A DNA stretch of 64,000 bases, taken from Tissierella sp. Its GTDB lineage: Bacteria; Bacillota; Clostridia; Tissierellales; Tissierellaceae. The notes beneath the pieces are model-generated. The model did not search any database, was not told the DNA's origin, and saw only the letters and a list, made by a program, of their open reading frames with translations. The first letter of the stretch is position 1, and each line of letters starts with the position of its first letter. The stretch is from positions 310,001 through 374,000 of the forward strand of contig NZ_JAVKTS010000001.1 of assembly GCF_031460495.1 (NCBI RefSeq), read 5' to 3'. This document shows positions 25,171-33,431 of this stretch, piece after piece. Made by a program: the position numbers and the translations under genes.

Positions 25171-26092
25171 AATATATGGAGATAAAAAAGTAGTAGATAA
25201 TGTTTCCTTTCAAGCAGAAAAAGGCAGTATTACCTGTATCCTTGGACCAAGTGGCTCTGGGAAGACTACGATATTAAGGTGTTTAGGTGGCTTTGAGAAC
25301 CCAGAGTCAGGAAATGTGACTCTTGATAATATAGATATATTAAAACTAAGCCCAGAGGAGAGACCTATATCAACAGTATTTCAATCCTATGGCTTATTTC
25401 CACATAAATCAGTCATAGAAAATACAATTTATGGGTTAAAGTTTAAAAAGATGACTAGAAAAGAAGCAATAAAAGAAGGACAAGGGATTTTAGAAATGGT
25501 TGGTTTGAAAGCTTATGATAATAGAAGGATAAATCAGCTTTCTGGTGGAGAACAGCAAAGAGTTGCCTTGGCAAGGTCTTTGGTAGTAAAACCAGATTTG
25601 TTGCTATTAGATGAACCCTTTTCAAACCTAGATGCTAAGTTGAGATTAGTTATGAGAGAAGAAATTCAAAGAATACAGAAGGTGTTTGATATAACAACTA
25701 TCTTTGTAACCCATGATCAAGAAGATGCTTTTTCAGTGGCAGACCAGATTATCTTGATGAATAAGGGGAAAATAGAACAAATATCTTCACCAATGGAGAT
25801 ATATAATTATCCAAATGGAGAATTTCCATTACAGTTTATTGGCCGTTCCAACATAAAAAACACAAATGGACAAGTAGAATTTGTAAGACCAGAAGGCATT
25901 AAACTACATGGCAAACCAATGGAAAACACTATAGAAGGAAGAATAGAAAAAAGAATATTCAAAGGAGCTATATTAGAATATCATATATCAACTGGAGACA
26001 CTGAGTTTATAGCAATAGAACTTTCAAGGGATAAGATATATAGTGAAGGTGATATAGTATATTTAGAATTTGGGTATAAAGAGATAGTATAG
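25142..26092 (+). CDS. ABC transporter ATP-binding protein (FbpC/PotA-like)
   Basis: The 316-residue ATPase has Walker A GPSGSGKTT (about residues 38-46), Q-loop VFQSYGLFPH, signature LSGGEQQRVALARSL, Walker B LLLLDEPFSNLD and switch FVTHDQEDA. A short C-terminal TOBE-like domain follows, typical of importers of iron, polyamine or phosphonate. It overlaps the permease end by 29 bases, with GGAGG just before the ATG, so it is coupled to it. It energises uptake by the three-part system. Ligand as uncertain as for the binding protein. Confidence 0.93.
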   Translation: MFLTVSNLTKIYGDKKVVDNVSFQAEKGSITCILGPSGSGKTTILRCLGGFENPESGNVTLDNIDILKLSPEERPISTVFQSYGLFPHKSVIENTIYGLKFKKMTRKEAIKEGQGILEMVGLKAYDNRRINQLSGGEQQRVALARSLVVKPDLLLLDEPFSNLDAKLRLVMREEIQRIQKVFDITTIFVTHDQEDAFSVADQIILMNKGKIEQISSPMEIYNYPNGEFPLQFIGRSNIKNTNGQVEFVRPEGIKLHGKPMENTIEGRIEKRIFKGAILEYHISTGDTEFIAIELSRDKIYSEGDIVYLEFGYKEIV

Positions 26093-26158
26093 ATTTTAAA
26101 ATGTATCTTCATATTATATAGATAAAAAACAAATTCACATAGAAAATAGGGAGGAAAA

Positions 26159-27370
26159 ATGAAAATATTACATGTATTAGCTCAATTACCTTCTAGAACT
26201 GGATCTGGAGTTTATTTTTCTAATTTAGTAGAAAACTTTAAGAAATATAATTATGAACAGAAAGTTGTTTTTGGCACAGAAGATGATTTCAAATGGGATC
26301 TTTTAGATGAAAAGGACATATATCCTGTAGAGTTTAAAACAGAAGAACTACCTTTTCCCATAGTAGGCATGAGTGATATTATGCCTTATGATAATACTCT
26401 TTATTCTGAGATGACCGATGAGATGTTTGATAAATGGATAAATGCTTTTAAGAAAAGACTTATATCTATTAAGGAAAAATATAGTCCAGACATAATCTTT
26501 ACTCATCATCTTTGGATATTATCCTCAATAGTAGCGGAGATTTTTACTGATTCAAAAATAATAGGAATATGCCATAATACGGATATGAGACAAGCTCAAA
26601 TGAATCCAGCAATTTACAATAAATATGCTAAAAATTTGGGAAAATTAGATTTAATCTTTGCTTTATCAGAGAATCAAATAGATGAAATAGCAAACATATA
26701 TCAAGACATAGAAAGAGATAATATAATCTCTGTAGGTGGAGGCTTTAACCAAAATATTTTCTTTTTTCCTGAAAAAAAGGAATATAATGATAAAATAAGA
26801 TTAGTTTATTCAGCTAAAATAGATCCATCCAAAGGGATATATGAATTATTAAAAGTATACAAAGAATTAAACTTAGATGATGTAAGCTTAGATATAATAG
26901 GTGTTCCAGATGAGAGAAACAAGAAAGAATTAGAAAAGTATATTAAGGATGATAAAGGTATCAAAGTATATAATGTAAAAGATCAAATAGCCTTAGGTGA
27001 AGAACTTAGAAAGAAAGATATATTTCTAATGCCTTCTTTTTATGAAGGATTAGGACTTATGGCTATAGAATCTTTAGCATCTGGTTTATATGTAGTCACT
27101 ACAGAGATAGAAGCATTAATGACCCTTTTGGGTAAGGATATAGAGGAATCTGGAATAATAAAATATGTTCCACTACCTAGAATATATGATGTAGACAAAC
27201 CTGTGGAAGAAGATTTACCGAAATTTAGAGAGAATCTTAAAGAAGCTATACTTACTCAAATAGAAAAAGTTAGAAATAGAAAAAGTTGTTTAATTGATGA
27301 AAAAGATAAGATAAAACAATTTTCCTGGGAATCCTTAGTGGATAAAATAAATGAAATAATAAAGCAGTAA
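26159..27370 (+). CDS. GT4-family glycosyltransferase
   Basis: The 403-residue protein has the GT-B fold of glycosyltransferase family 4. An N-terminal acceptor domain begins MKILHVLAQLPSRTGSGVYFSNL, the middle strand reads IRLVYSAKIDPSKGIYELL, and the C-terminal donor site is MPSFYEGLGLMAIESLASGLYVV, with the E-x7-E motif. GGGAGG lies before the ATG. It follows the transporter ATPase by 66 bases on the same strand and may share its transcript, an odd pairing since no other cell-envelope genes are nearby. Sugar donor and acceptor are unknown. Confidence 0.87.
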   Translation: MKILHVLAQLPSRTGSGVYFSNLVENFKKYNYEQKVVFGTEDDFKWDLLDEKDIYPVEFKTEELPFPIVGMSDIMPYDNTLYSEMTDEMFDKWINAFKKRLISIKEKYSPDIIFTHHLWILSSIVAEIFTDSKIIGICHNTDMRQAQMNPAIYNKYAKNLGKLDLIFALSENQIDEIANIYQDIERDNIISVGGGFNQNIFFFPEKKEYNDKIRLVYSAKIDPSKGIYELLKVYKELNLDDVSLDIIGVPDERNKKELEKYIKDDKGIKVYNVKDQIALGEELRKKDIFLMPSFYEGLGLMAIESLASGLYVVTTEIEALMTLLGKDIEESGIIKYVPLPRIYDVDKPVEEDLPKFRENLKEAILTQIEKVRNRKSCLIDEKDKIKQFSWESLVDKINEIIKQ

Positions 27371-27399
27371 AGCGGGTTCAAGCTTGAATTATTTACTTA
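27371..27399 (+). repeat. short interspersed repeat, copy A (left of endonuclease IV gene)
   Basis: This 29-base element starts AGCGGGTTCAAGCTTGAATT and matches 28301-28329 at 24 of 29 positions. The two copies flank the endonuclease IV gene. The AGCGGGGTCA...TTTACTTA wording resembles termini of small repetitive elements linked to REP-associated (Y1/RAYT) transposases. Confidence 0.55.
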
Positions 27400-27418
27400 A
27401 GGGACAGTCTTGTCCCTT
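27399..27418. terminator. hairpin between convergent glycosyltransferase and endonuclease IV genes
   Basis: An eight-base stem (AAGGGACA with TGTCCCTT) and GTCT loop abut repeat copy A. The T-run is weak on both sides, so it may be part of the repeat element as well as a terminator. Confidence 0.5.
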
Positions 27419-27422
27419 TATC

Positions 27423-28253
27423 TCATTCAACCAATTCCCTTAGCAATTTTATTTCCTTCGCATGACCATCTAGCTCATTGGGTGTCTCTAGATAGAATGG
27501 TAAAGATTTTAATCTCGGATGATTAATAATCCGAGACATAGGCTCCAATCCAATGTTTCCCTCACCTATTTTTTCATGTCTATCCTTGTGACTAGAAAAA
27601 GGATTCTTTGTATCATTTAAGTGTATTGCATAAAGCTTATCAAGACCAATGATTTTATCAAATTCCTTCAATACCCCATCTAAATCATTGACAATATCAT
27701 AACCAGCATCGTAGATATGACATGTATCCATACAAACCCCCACTTTTTCAGAGAGAATAATACCATCAATAATTCTTTTCAACTCTTCAAATCTACTTCC
27801 TATTTCTGTTCCTTTACCTGACATGGTCTCTAGTAGAACTATGGTCCTTTGCTCAGGCTTTAATATACCATTTAACATATCAATTATATATCCAATTCCA
27901 ATCTCCACACCCTGTCCTACATGACTACCAGGATGAAAGTTATAGTAATTATGCGGAAGATATTCCATTCTTTTTAGATCATCCTCCATTATTAGCTTTG
28001 CAAATTCTCTTGTTTCAAGTTTGTTTGAACAAGGATTTAAGGTATAGGGGGCGTGTGCTAGTAGCTTGCCAAAATTATTTTCATCCATTAAATTTAATAA
28101 TTTTTTTATATCCTCAGGATCTATATCCTTAGCCTTGCTTCCTCTAGGATTTCTTGTAAAGAACTGGAATACATTAGCTCCTATCTCCAAGGCATTTTTA
28201 CCCATAGCTTCGTAACCTCTAGATGTAGACAAATGACAACCGATTTTAAGCAT
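27423..28253 (-). CDS. nfo: endonuclease IV, AP endonuclease
   Basis: The 276-residue TIM-barrel protein has the endonuclease IV order of metal ligands: [11 protein letters not shown] at the N terminus, [73 protein letters not shown] and LETPNE near the end. It cleaves DNA 5' of abasic sites in base excision repair using three zinc ions. Length is near the 285 residues of E. coli Nfo. GGAGG lies six bases before the ATG on the minus strand. The gene is flanked by two copies of a 29-base repeat, which could mark local insertion history. Confidence 0.95.
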   Translation of the reverse strand: MLKIGCHLSTSRGYEAMGKNALEIGANVFQFFTRNPRGSKAKDIDPEDIKKLLNLMDENNFGKLLAHAPYTLNPCSNKLETREFAKLIMEDDLKRMEYLPHNYYNFHPGSHVGQGVEIGIGYIIDMLNGILKPEQRTIVLLETMSGKGTEIGSRFEELKRIIDGIILSEKVGVCMDTCHIYDAGYDIVNDLDGVLKEFDKIIGLDKLYAIHLNDTKNPFSSHKDRHEKIGEGNIGLEPMSRIINHPRLKSLPFYLETPNELDGHAKEIKLLRELVE

Positions 28254-28300
28254 ATTTTACCTCCAATTATTTTAATTATATATTATAGTAATACCCAAAA

Positions 28301-28329
28301 AGCGGGGTCAGCCTTGATTTATTTACTTA
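28301..28329 (+). repeat. short interspersed repeat, copy B (right of endonuclease IV gene)
   Basis: This 29-base element starts AGCGGGGTCAGCCTTGATTT and is the partner of 27371-27399 in the same orientation. See that entry. Confidence 0.55.
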
Positions 28330-28361
28330 TCTTAGCATTGTTTATATTTTATTAAATTATA

Positions 28362-28390
28362 TTGACATAGATTAGATTAGAGCATATAAT
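28362..28390 (+). promoter_or_regulatory. consensus sigma-A promoter of cadC-cadA
   Basis: A perfect TTGACA at 28362-28367, a 17-base spacer and a perfect TATAAT at 28385-28390 lie 62 bases before the cadC-like gene. Confidence 0.85.
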
Positions 28391-28431
28391 ATGATATATG
28401 AACAAGTATTCAGATGTTCATATATCATATT
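28388..28431 (+). promoter_or_regulatory. ArsR/CadC operator, long inverted repeat
   Basis: A perfect 17-base inverted repeat (left half AATATGATATATGAACA, right half 28415-28431) with a ten-base centre starts in the -10 box and covers the transcription start. Inside it, TGAACA-x2-TATTCA matches the 12-2-12 operator type of SmtB/CadC/ArsR repressors. It is very probably the site of the repressor encoded directly downstream. Confidence 0.8.
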
Positions 28432-28451
28432 AACAAAAGGGTGGTTTTTTT

Positions 28452-28820
28452 ATGGAAGAAAGAAACAATATTGATAGTTGCAGCTGTACTGTAATACACG
28501 AGGATGTTGTCAATAGGGTAAAAGCACACATGCCTCAAGAGGAAACACTTTATGATTTAGCTGAATTATTTAAAGCACTTGGCGATAGTACAAGGGTTAG
28601 GATACTATGTGCCTTATTCCAAGCTGAAATGTGTGTTTGTGATATTGCTGCACTTTTACATATGACCCAATCTGCAATTTCACACCAATTGAGAGTTTTA
28701 AAACAAGCGAGACTAGTTAAGTACAGAAAAGATGGTAAAGTAGTTTATTATTCTTTAGAAGATGAACATGTTAAGAGCATATTTGATCAAGGTCTAATTC
28801 ATATTAATGAGAAGAATTAA
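28452..28820 (+). CDS. cadC: ArsR/SmtB-family metal-sensing repressor, CadC-like
   Basis: The 122-residue winged-helix protein has the CadC layout. An N-terminal arm carries CSC (residues 10-12), the metal motif M-CVCD lies in the recognition-proximal helix (about residues 59-63), HMTQSAISHQLRVLKQARLV is the DNA-binding helix-turn-helix, and the C-terminal helix DEHVKSIFDQGLIHINE supplies the Asp/His/His/Glu alpha-5 site. It represses its operon until Cd, Pb or Zn binds. A promoter with a long operator precedes it, and the efflux ATPase follows at once, its start 19 bases after this stop. Confidence 0.92.
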   Translation: MEERNNIDSCSCTVIHEDVVNRVKAHMPQEETLYDLAELFKALGDSTRVRILCALFQAEMCVCDIAALLHMTQSAISHQLRVLKQARLVKYRKDGKVVYYSLEDEHVKSIFDQGLIHINEKN

Positions 28821-28839
28821 TGACAGGGGGATTATATTT

Positions 28840-31218
28840 ATGGAAAAAGCAATAATTAAAAAGGAATTTATCCTTGAAGGATTAGATTGTGCACATTGTG
28901 CATCTAAGATTGAAGAAAAAATTGGTCAAATTGAGGGAATTGGTTTAGCTAATGTGAATTTTGTAACCAAGACTCTAACCTTAGAAATAGAAGAAATAGA
29001 CAGGACACAAGAACTAATTCAGGCAGCAAGTGAGATGGTACAAAAAATTGAATCTCATGTGAAGATAAGAGAAAAACAAACAGGAAAAATACTAAAAAAA
29101 GAAGTACTACTGGAAGGCTTATGTTGTGGTAACTGTGCTGCAAAGATAGAAAGGGAATCAAACAATATAGATGGTGTCAAGTCTGCTGTAGTGGATTTTG
29201 TATCGACAAAGCTTATCATGGAGATAGATAATCCATCCAAAGAAAATGCTATTATTGATGATATTAAGGAAATAGTTAAAAGAATAGAGCCTGATGTTAA
29301 TGTAATTGTTCTTGAAAGCAAGAAATCAAAGGAGCATACTCACGCTCATGACCATGACCATGATCATGGTGATTCTAGTAAAGAAGAAATAATTAAATTT
29401 GCAGTCAGTGCTGCAATTTTTGTAGCAGCAACTGCAATGAAGCTTCCAAATGCTGTAACCCTAATGTTATATCTCATAAGTTATGGAATTGCAGGTGGAA
29501 AAGTAGTCCTAAGAGCACTTAATAATATTCGTAGAGGGCAAGTATTTGATGAAAACTTTCTTATGAGCATAGCGACTATTGGTGCCTTTTTTATTGGTGA
29601 GTATGCTGAGGGTGTTGCAGTTATGCTTTTTTATCAGGTTGGAGAGATATTCCAAGGTATAGCTGTTAATCGCTCAAGAAAATCTATCACAGCCCTTATG
29701 GATATAAGACCTGATTTTGCTAATCTTAAAATAGGGGATGAGCTTAGAAGAGTTGATCCTGAAGAAGTTAGCATTGGTGATATAATAGTAGTAAAACCAG
29801 GTGAAAAGGTGCCCCTTGATGGTAAGGTTATTGAAGGAAACTCCATGGTAGATACATCTGCCTTAACTGGAGAATCAGTTCCTAGAGAAGTAGTTATAGG
29901 TGATAGCATTTTAGGTGGAGTTATCAACAAGAATGGTCTCTTAACAATTGAGGTAGAAAAGGAATTTGGAGATTCAACTGTTGCAAAGATACTAGATTTA
30001 GTCCAAAATGCAAGTAGCAAGAAAGCCCCTACAGAGAACTTTATAACAAAATTTGCTAGATATTATACACCATTTGTTGTTTTCTCAGCAGCTTCCTTAG
30101 CTATAATACCACCACTTCTTATAGAAGGTGCAACATTCTCTCAGTGGCTTTATAGGGCTTTATCTTTCTTAGTAGTGTCTTGTCCATGTGCTTTAGTTGT
30201 ATCAATTCCTCTTGGCTTCTTTGGGGGAATAGGTGGAGCTTCGAAGAATGGAATTCTTGTAAAAGGTGGAAACTACCTTGAAGCCTTGAATAATGTTGAA
30301 GTTGTTGTTTTTGATAAAACAGGAACACTGACAAAGGGTGTATTTAAAGTAACTGACATAAAGCCACAAAATAATATTTCTAAAGATGAACTTATAGCCT
30401 TAGCAGCTCATGCAGAAAGCTACTCTAATCATCCAATAGCTACTTCTATTTTAGGAGCTTATGGTAAAGAAATAGATAAGGAAACAATAAAAGACTATGA
30501 AGAAATACCAGGCCATGGCATTAGAGTAATAGTTGAAGGCAAAGAAGTTTTAGCTGGAAACAATAGATTAATGAGTAAGGAAAATATACTATATGAAGAG
30601 TTTGAATCTATAGGTACAGTAGTTCATGTTGCTGTAGATAAGGAATATATAGGATATATAGTAATATCTGATGAAGTTAAAGAGGACTCAGCTAAGGCAA
30701 TAAAAGCTTTAAAGGCAATGGGTGTTAAAAAGACTGTTATGCTAACTGGGGATAATAAAATAGTAGCTATGAAAGTTGCCAAGGAGCTGGGACTTGATGA
30801 AGTTCACGCAGAACTATTACCTGACCAAAAGGTTGAAAAGCTAGAACTTTTAGATAAAGAAAAATCATCTAGAGGTAAGCTGGTATTTGTAGGGGATGGT
30901 ATAAATGATGCACCTGTATTAGCTAGGGCAGATATAGGTATAGCAATGGGTGGAGTTGGTTCGGATGCTGCCATAGAAGCAGCTGATGTAGTTATTATGA
31001 ATGATGAACCTTCAAAAATTGCTACAGCCATTAAAATAGCAAAGAGAACAAGAACAATAGTAGTGCAAAATATAGTTTTTGCTTTAGGTATCAAAGCAAT
31101 TTTACTAGTACTTATAGCTCTAGGCTTAGGTACTATGTGGGAAGCAGTCTTTGGAGATGTTGGGGTAGCAGTACTTGCTATTTTAAATTCAATGCGTGCA
31201 ATAAAAACAACTAAATAA
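28840..31218 (+). CDS. cadA: P1B-type heavy-metal (Zn/Cd/Pb) efflux ATPase, CadA/ZntA type
   Basis: The 792-residue pump begins with two heavy-metal-associated domains, GLDCAHC and GLCCGNC, about 83 residues apart. A His/Asp-rich run (HTHAHDHDHDHG) follows, and then the P-type core: TGES, the transmembrane metal motif SCPCALVVS (about residues 446-454), the phosphorylated Asp in DKTGTLT (about 491), the SNHP motif and GDGINDAP (about 684). CPC and the paired metal domains indicate Zn/Cd/Pb export. ATG 28840 is taken because GGGGG lies nine bases before it; an upstream ATG at 28807 overlaps cadC and lacks a site. Controlled by the CadC operator upstream. Confidence 0.94.
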   Translation: MEKAIIKKEFILEGLDCAHCASKIEEKIGQIEGIGLANVNFVTKTLTLEIEEIDRTQELIQAASEMVQKIESHVKIREKQTGKILKKEVLLEGLCCGNCAAKIERESNNIDGVKSAVVDFVSTKLIMEIDNPSKENAIIDDIKEIVKRIEPDVNVIVLESKKSKEHTHAHDHDHDHGDSSKEEIIKFAVSAAIFVAATAMKLPNAVTLMLYLISYGIAGGKVVLRALNNIRRGQVFDENFLMSIATIGAFFIGEYAEGVAVMLFYQVGEIFQGIAVNRSRKSITALMDIRPDFANLKIGDELRRVDPEEVSIGDIIVVKPGEKVPLDGKVIEGNSMVDTSALTGESVPREVVIGDSILGGVINKNGLLTIEVEKEFGDSTVAKILDLVQNASSKKAPTENFITKFARYYTPFVVFSAASLAIIPPLLIEGATFSQWLYRALSFLVVSCPCALVVSIPLGFFGGIGGASKNGILVKGGNYLEALNNVEVVVFDKTGTLTKGVFKVTDIKPQNNISKDELIALAAHAESYSNHPIATSILGAYGKEIDKETIKDYEEIPGHGIRVIVEGKEVLAGNNRLMSKENILYEEFESIGTVVHVAVDKEYIGYIVISDEVKEDSAKAIKALKAMGVKKTVMLTGDNKIVAMKVAKELGLDEVHAELLPDQKVEKLELLDKEKSSRGKLVFVGDGINDAPVLARADIGIAMGGVGSDAAIEAADVVIMNDEPSKIATAIKIAKRTRTIVVQNIVFALGIKAILLVLIALGLGTMWEAVFGDVGVAVLAILNSMRAIKTTK

Positions 31219-31235
31219 GATGCAAAATTGAAATA

Positions 31236-31266
31236 AAAACTCCTGTAAAATTTACAGGAGTTTTTT
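31236..31266 (+). terminator. intrinsic terminator after cadA
   Basis: A stem CTCCTGTAA with TTACAGGAG, flanked by A and T runs, ends in six T. The A/T flanks let it act on the convergent ABC-F gene as well. Confidence 0.88.
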
Positions 31267-31296
31267 AATAGATTGTTTTAGTTAAAAGTGTACGGT

Positions 31297-33036
31297 CTAT
31301 AGTAGCTTAATTATTGATTCTAATTCTTCGGATAAAAGCTTTGCGAGTTCAAAATCATAGTCATTTAAAGCCAATTCTATTTTTCTTTCAACTGCTTTTT
31401 TCTTTTGTTCAATTTCTAAATAGTCTTTATCAAAATGATTTTCATAAATCATCTTTCTAAATTTTCTTGTACTAATCTTTCTAATCTTCTTATCTTCAAT
31501 AAGTAAAACAAAATCCATACAATTTACTATAGAATAAAAATCATGAGAAACCATTAGAATTGCGCCATTATAGTTTATTAAGGCCTTTTCCAATGCTAGC
31601 TGTGAATAAGTGTCCAAATGACTTGTTGGCTCATCGAGAAGCAACATATTTGCATTGCTAACGGAAATTTTAGCTAATTGAAGTATATTTTTTTCTCCAC
31701 CAGATAAAGAGCCTATTTTTTGATGCATAAATTCTTCATCAAAACCATAGCTTGAAATACAAGCGCCAATCTCTTCATAGGTTTTAAACCCAGCATCGAA
31801 GAGTTCTTCAGCAATGGTATTAGAATCAGTTAGCATTTCATCTTGAAATTGAGATAAATAAGCAACTTCAATATTTTCATTTATGACAATAGACTCATTG
31901 TTGTTTCTAAATATTTCTCGAAGCAAAGTGGTTTTACCGCTACCATTTCCACCGATTAGGGCTACTTTATCAGTTGATTTTATCTCAAAGTTAATACTTT
32001 CTAGTAGCACATCATCAAAGGCAAGGTTATAGTCATTGACTTTTAAAGCAATAGTTTCTTCTATTTCATTATCCGTAACTAAGCTTATATCCGGTTGATT
32101 AATATATACAAAGGGTGATTTAATCCTACGAGCTTCCAATCTTTCTTGAATTTTAACTCTAGCATTTAGTGATTTTCCTCTAGCTGCTTCAGTATTGAAG
32201 GTTGCAATAAATCTTAGTTTATCAATTATTTTGTCATTTCTCTCAATTTCCTCAGCATCTGCATGAGCTAATTCTTGTAATTTAATTTTGCTTTCCAGTA
32301 GTGAAAAGTTGTAATCAATATATCTGCCATCAAACTCTTGGAGCTCCATATTTTCAAGGTGCAAGATTTTATTAAAACAATGATTTAACAGAAATCTATT
32401 GTGAGTAATAACTAGTAGTATTCCTTTATGTGAATTAATTAGGTTTTTAAGTGAAATAAGGTTATCTAAGTCTAAAAATACATCTGGTTCGTCCATAATC
32501 ATTAAATCTGGGCTATTTAACATTTCCTTAATTACTTGAATAAGTTTGAATTCTCCACCACTAAGCTGAGAAATCATTAGATCTTTATGTTTGATTAGAT
32601 TTGCTAAACTTAGTTTCTTATTAATATGGCTTTCAAAATCATCTCCACCAATGGCATCAAAGGCATCTAAAGCTTGCTGGTACTTTTCTAATAAGGGATC
32701 AATATCTGAAGATGTTTCCATTTCAGTACAAATTGAGGATATTTCATTTTGTAGCCTAATAAATTCTTCGCCGATATATTCCAAGACTGTAATTTCTTTT
32801 GTCTTGTTTGTTTGGGAGAACTGGCTTACATATCCAATTCTACAATGGGGATCAATCTCTATTGTTCCATCGAAGGTATATCTTTCAGGATCCATAATCA
32901 AATCCACCAAAGAACTTTTTCCGCTGCCACTTGTGCCTATAAAAGCACAGTGCTGACCTTCTTCTAATGTAAATGAAATTTTATTATATAGATCCTTTTG
33001 TGGAAATGAGTAGGATAAGTTATCAACTTTTATCAT
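31297..33036 (-). CDS. ABC-F family ATPase (ribosome-acting, possible antibiotic resistance)
   Basis: The 579-residue soluble protein has two ABC domains and no membrane part. Walker A motifs are GTSGSGKSS and GGNGSGKTT; signatures are LSGGEFKLIQV and LSGGEKNILQL; Walker B regions are LMIMDEPDVFLD and MLLLDEPTSHLD. A charged linker of about 90 residues joins them. ABC-F proteins bind the ribosomal E site and either help stalled translation or protect against lincosamides, streptogramins, pleuromutilins or similar drugs. The internal ATG at 33036 is preferred because the upstream GTG lies inside the AAAGGTG site. A terminator-like hairpin sits just upstream, as in inducible resistance ABC-F genes. 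Drug spectrum cannot be read. Confidence 0.88.
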   Translation of the reverse strand: MIKVDNLSYSFPQKDLYNKISFTLEEGQHCAFIGTSGSGKSSLVDLIMDPERYTFDGTIEIDPHCRIGYVSQFSQTNKTKEITVLEYIGEEFIRLQNEISSICTEMETSSDIDPLLEKYQQALDAFDAIGGDDFESHINKKLSLANLIKHKDLMISQLSGGEFKLIQVIKEMLNSPDLMIMDEPDVFLDLDNLISLKNLINSHKGILLVITHNRFLLNHCFNKILHLENMELQEFDGRYIDYNFSLLESKIKLQELAHADAEEIERNDKIIDKLRFIATFNTEAARGKSLNARVKIQERLEARRIKSPFVYINQPDISLVTDNEIEETIALKVNDYNLAFDDVLLESINFEIKSTDKVALIGGNGSGKTTLLREIFRNNNESIVINENIEVAYLSQFQDEMLTDSNTIAEELFDAGFKTYEEIGACISSYGFDEEFMHQKIGSLSGGEKNILQLAKISVSNANMLLLDEPTSHLDTYSQLALEKALINYNGAILMVSHDFYSIVNCMDFVLLIEDKKIRKISTRKFRKMIYENHFDKDYLEIEQKKKAVERKIELALNDYDFELAKLLSEELESIIKLL

Positions 33037-33063
33037 ATATATTATCACCTTTCTTTATCATAA

Positions 33064-33089
33064 AAAGAGCTTATAAAAGTAAGCTCTTT
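33064..33089 (-). promoter_or_regulatory. terminator-like hairpin in the ABC-F leader (possible attenuator)
   Basis: On the minus strand a ten-base perfect stem (AAAGAGCTTA with TAAGCTCTTT, loop CTTTTA) is followed by a run of five T, about 30 bases before the ABC-F start. No gene ends just before it, so it is not an ordinary operon terminator. This position is typical of transcription attenuators of resistance genes. Confidence 0.6.
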
Positions 33090-33292
33090 GATATATAATC
33101 TGCCCAATTGCAATTTTTCTATTTGATTTTATATATTATGACTTCTTGTGAGATCACATTTAGTAGCATAACATTTTTTAAGACTGATTACAATTATTTT
33201 ATTTAAATAAAAATCAAGATTAATAGATTTATTATTGATCTTAGTTCAAAAATAAATTTCGGCAAATAGTTACAGCAAAATTCTATATTGAG
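33090..33292. other. intergenic region between ABC-F and chemoreceptor genes
   Basis: This is the core of the only gap over 300 bases. Apart from the ABC-F leader hairpin (33064-33089) and the chemoreceptor promoter (33293-33335), it is AT-rich. On the minus strand it holds a very short frame (ATG TTA TGC TAC stop at about 33174-33160) without a convincing ribosome site, plus a weak TTGATT promoter element. No gene or RNA is recognised. Confidence 0.5.
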
Positions 33293-33335
33293 TTGACTTA
33301 ATATGAATTTCCATATATTATGTAATATGGAAATT
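33293..33335 (+). promoter_or_regulatory. promoter with inverted repeat upstream of chemoreceptor gene
   Basis: TTGACT at 33293-33298, a 17-base spacer and TATTAT at 33316-33321 form a good promoter. An 11-base inverted repeat (AATTTCCATAT at 33306-33316 and ATATGGAAATT at 33325-33335) brackets the -10 box and could be an operator. Confidence 0.6.
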
Positions 33336-33431
33336 TATTAAAACTGTTGCTTGTGCTAAAAATATCACAATAGATAGTAGTATCAAATATTTATAAAGAA
33401 GACAAATATCATACACGTGAGGAGAAAACAA

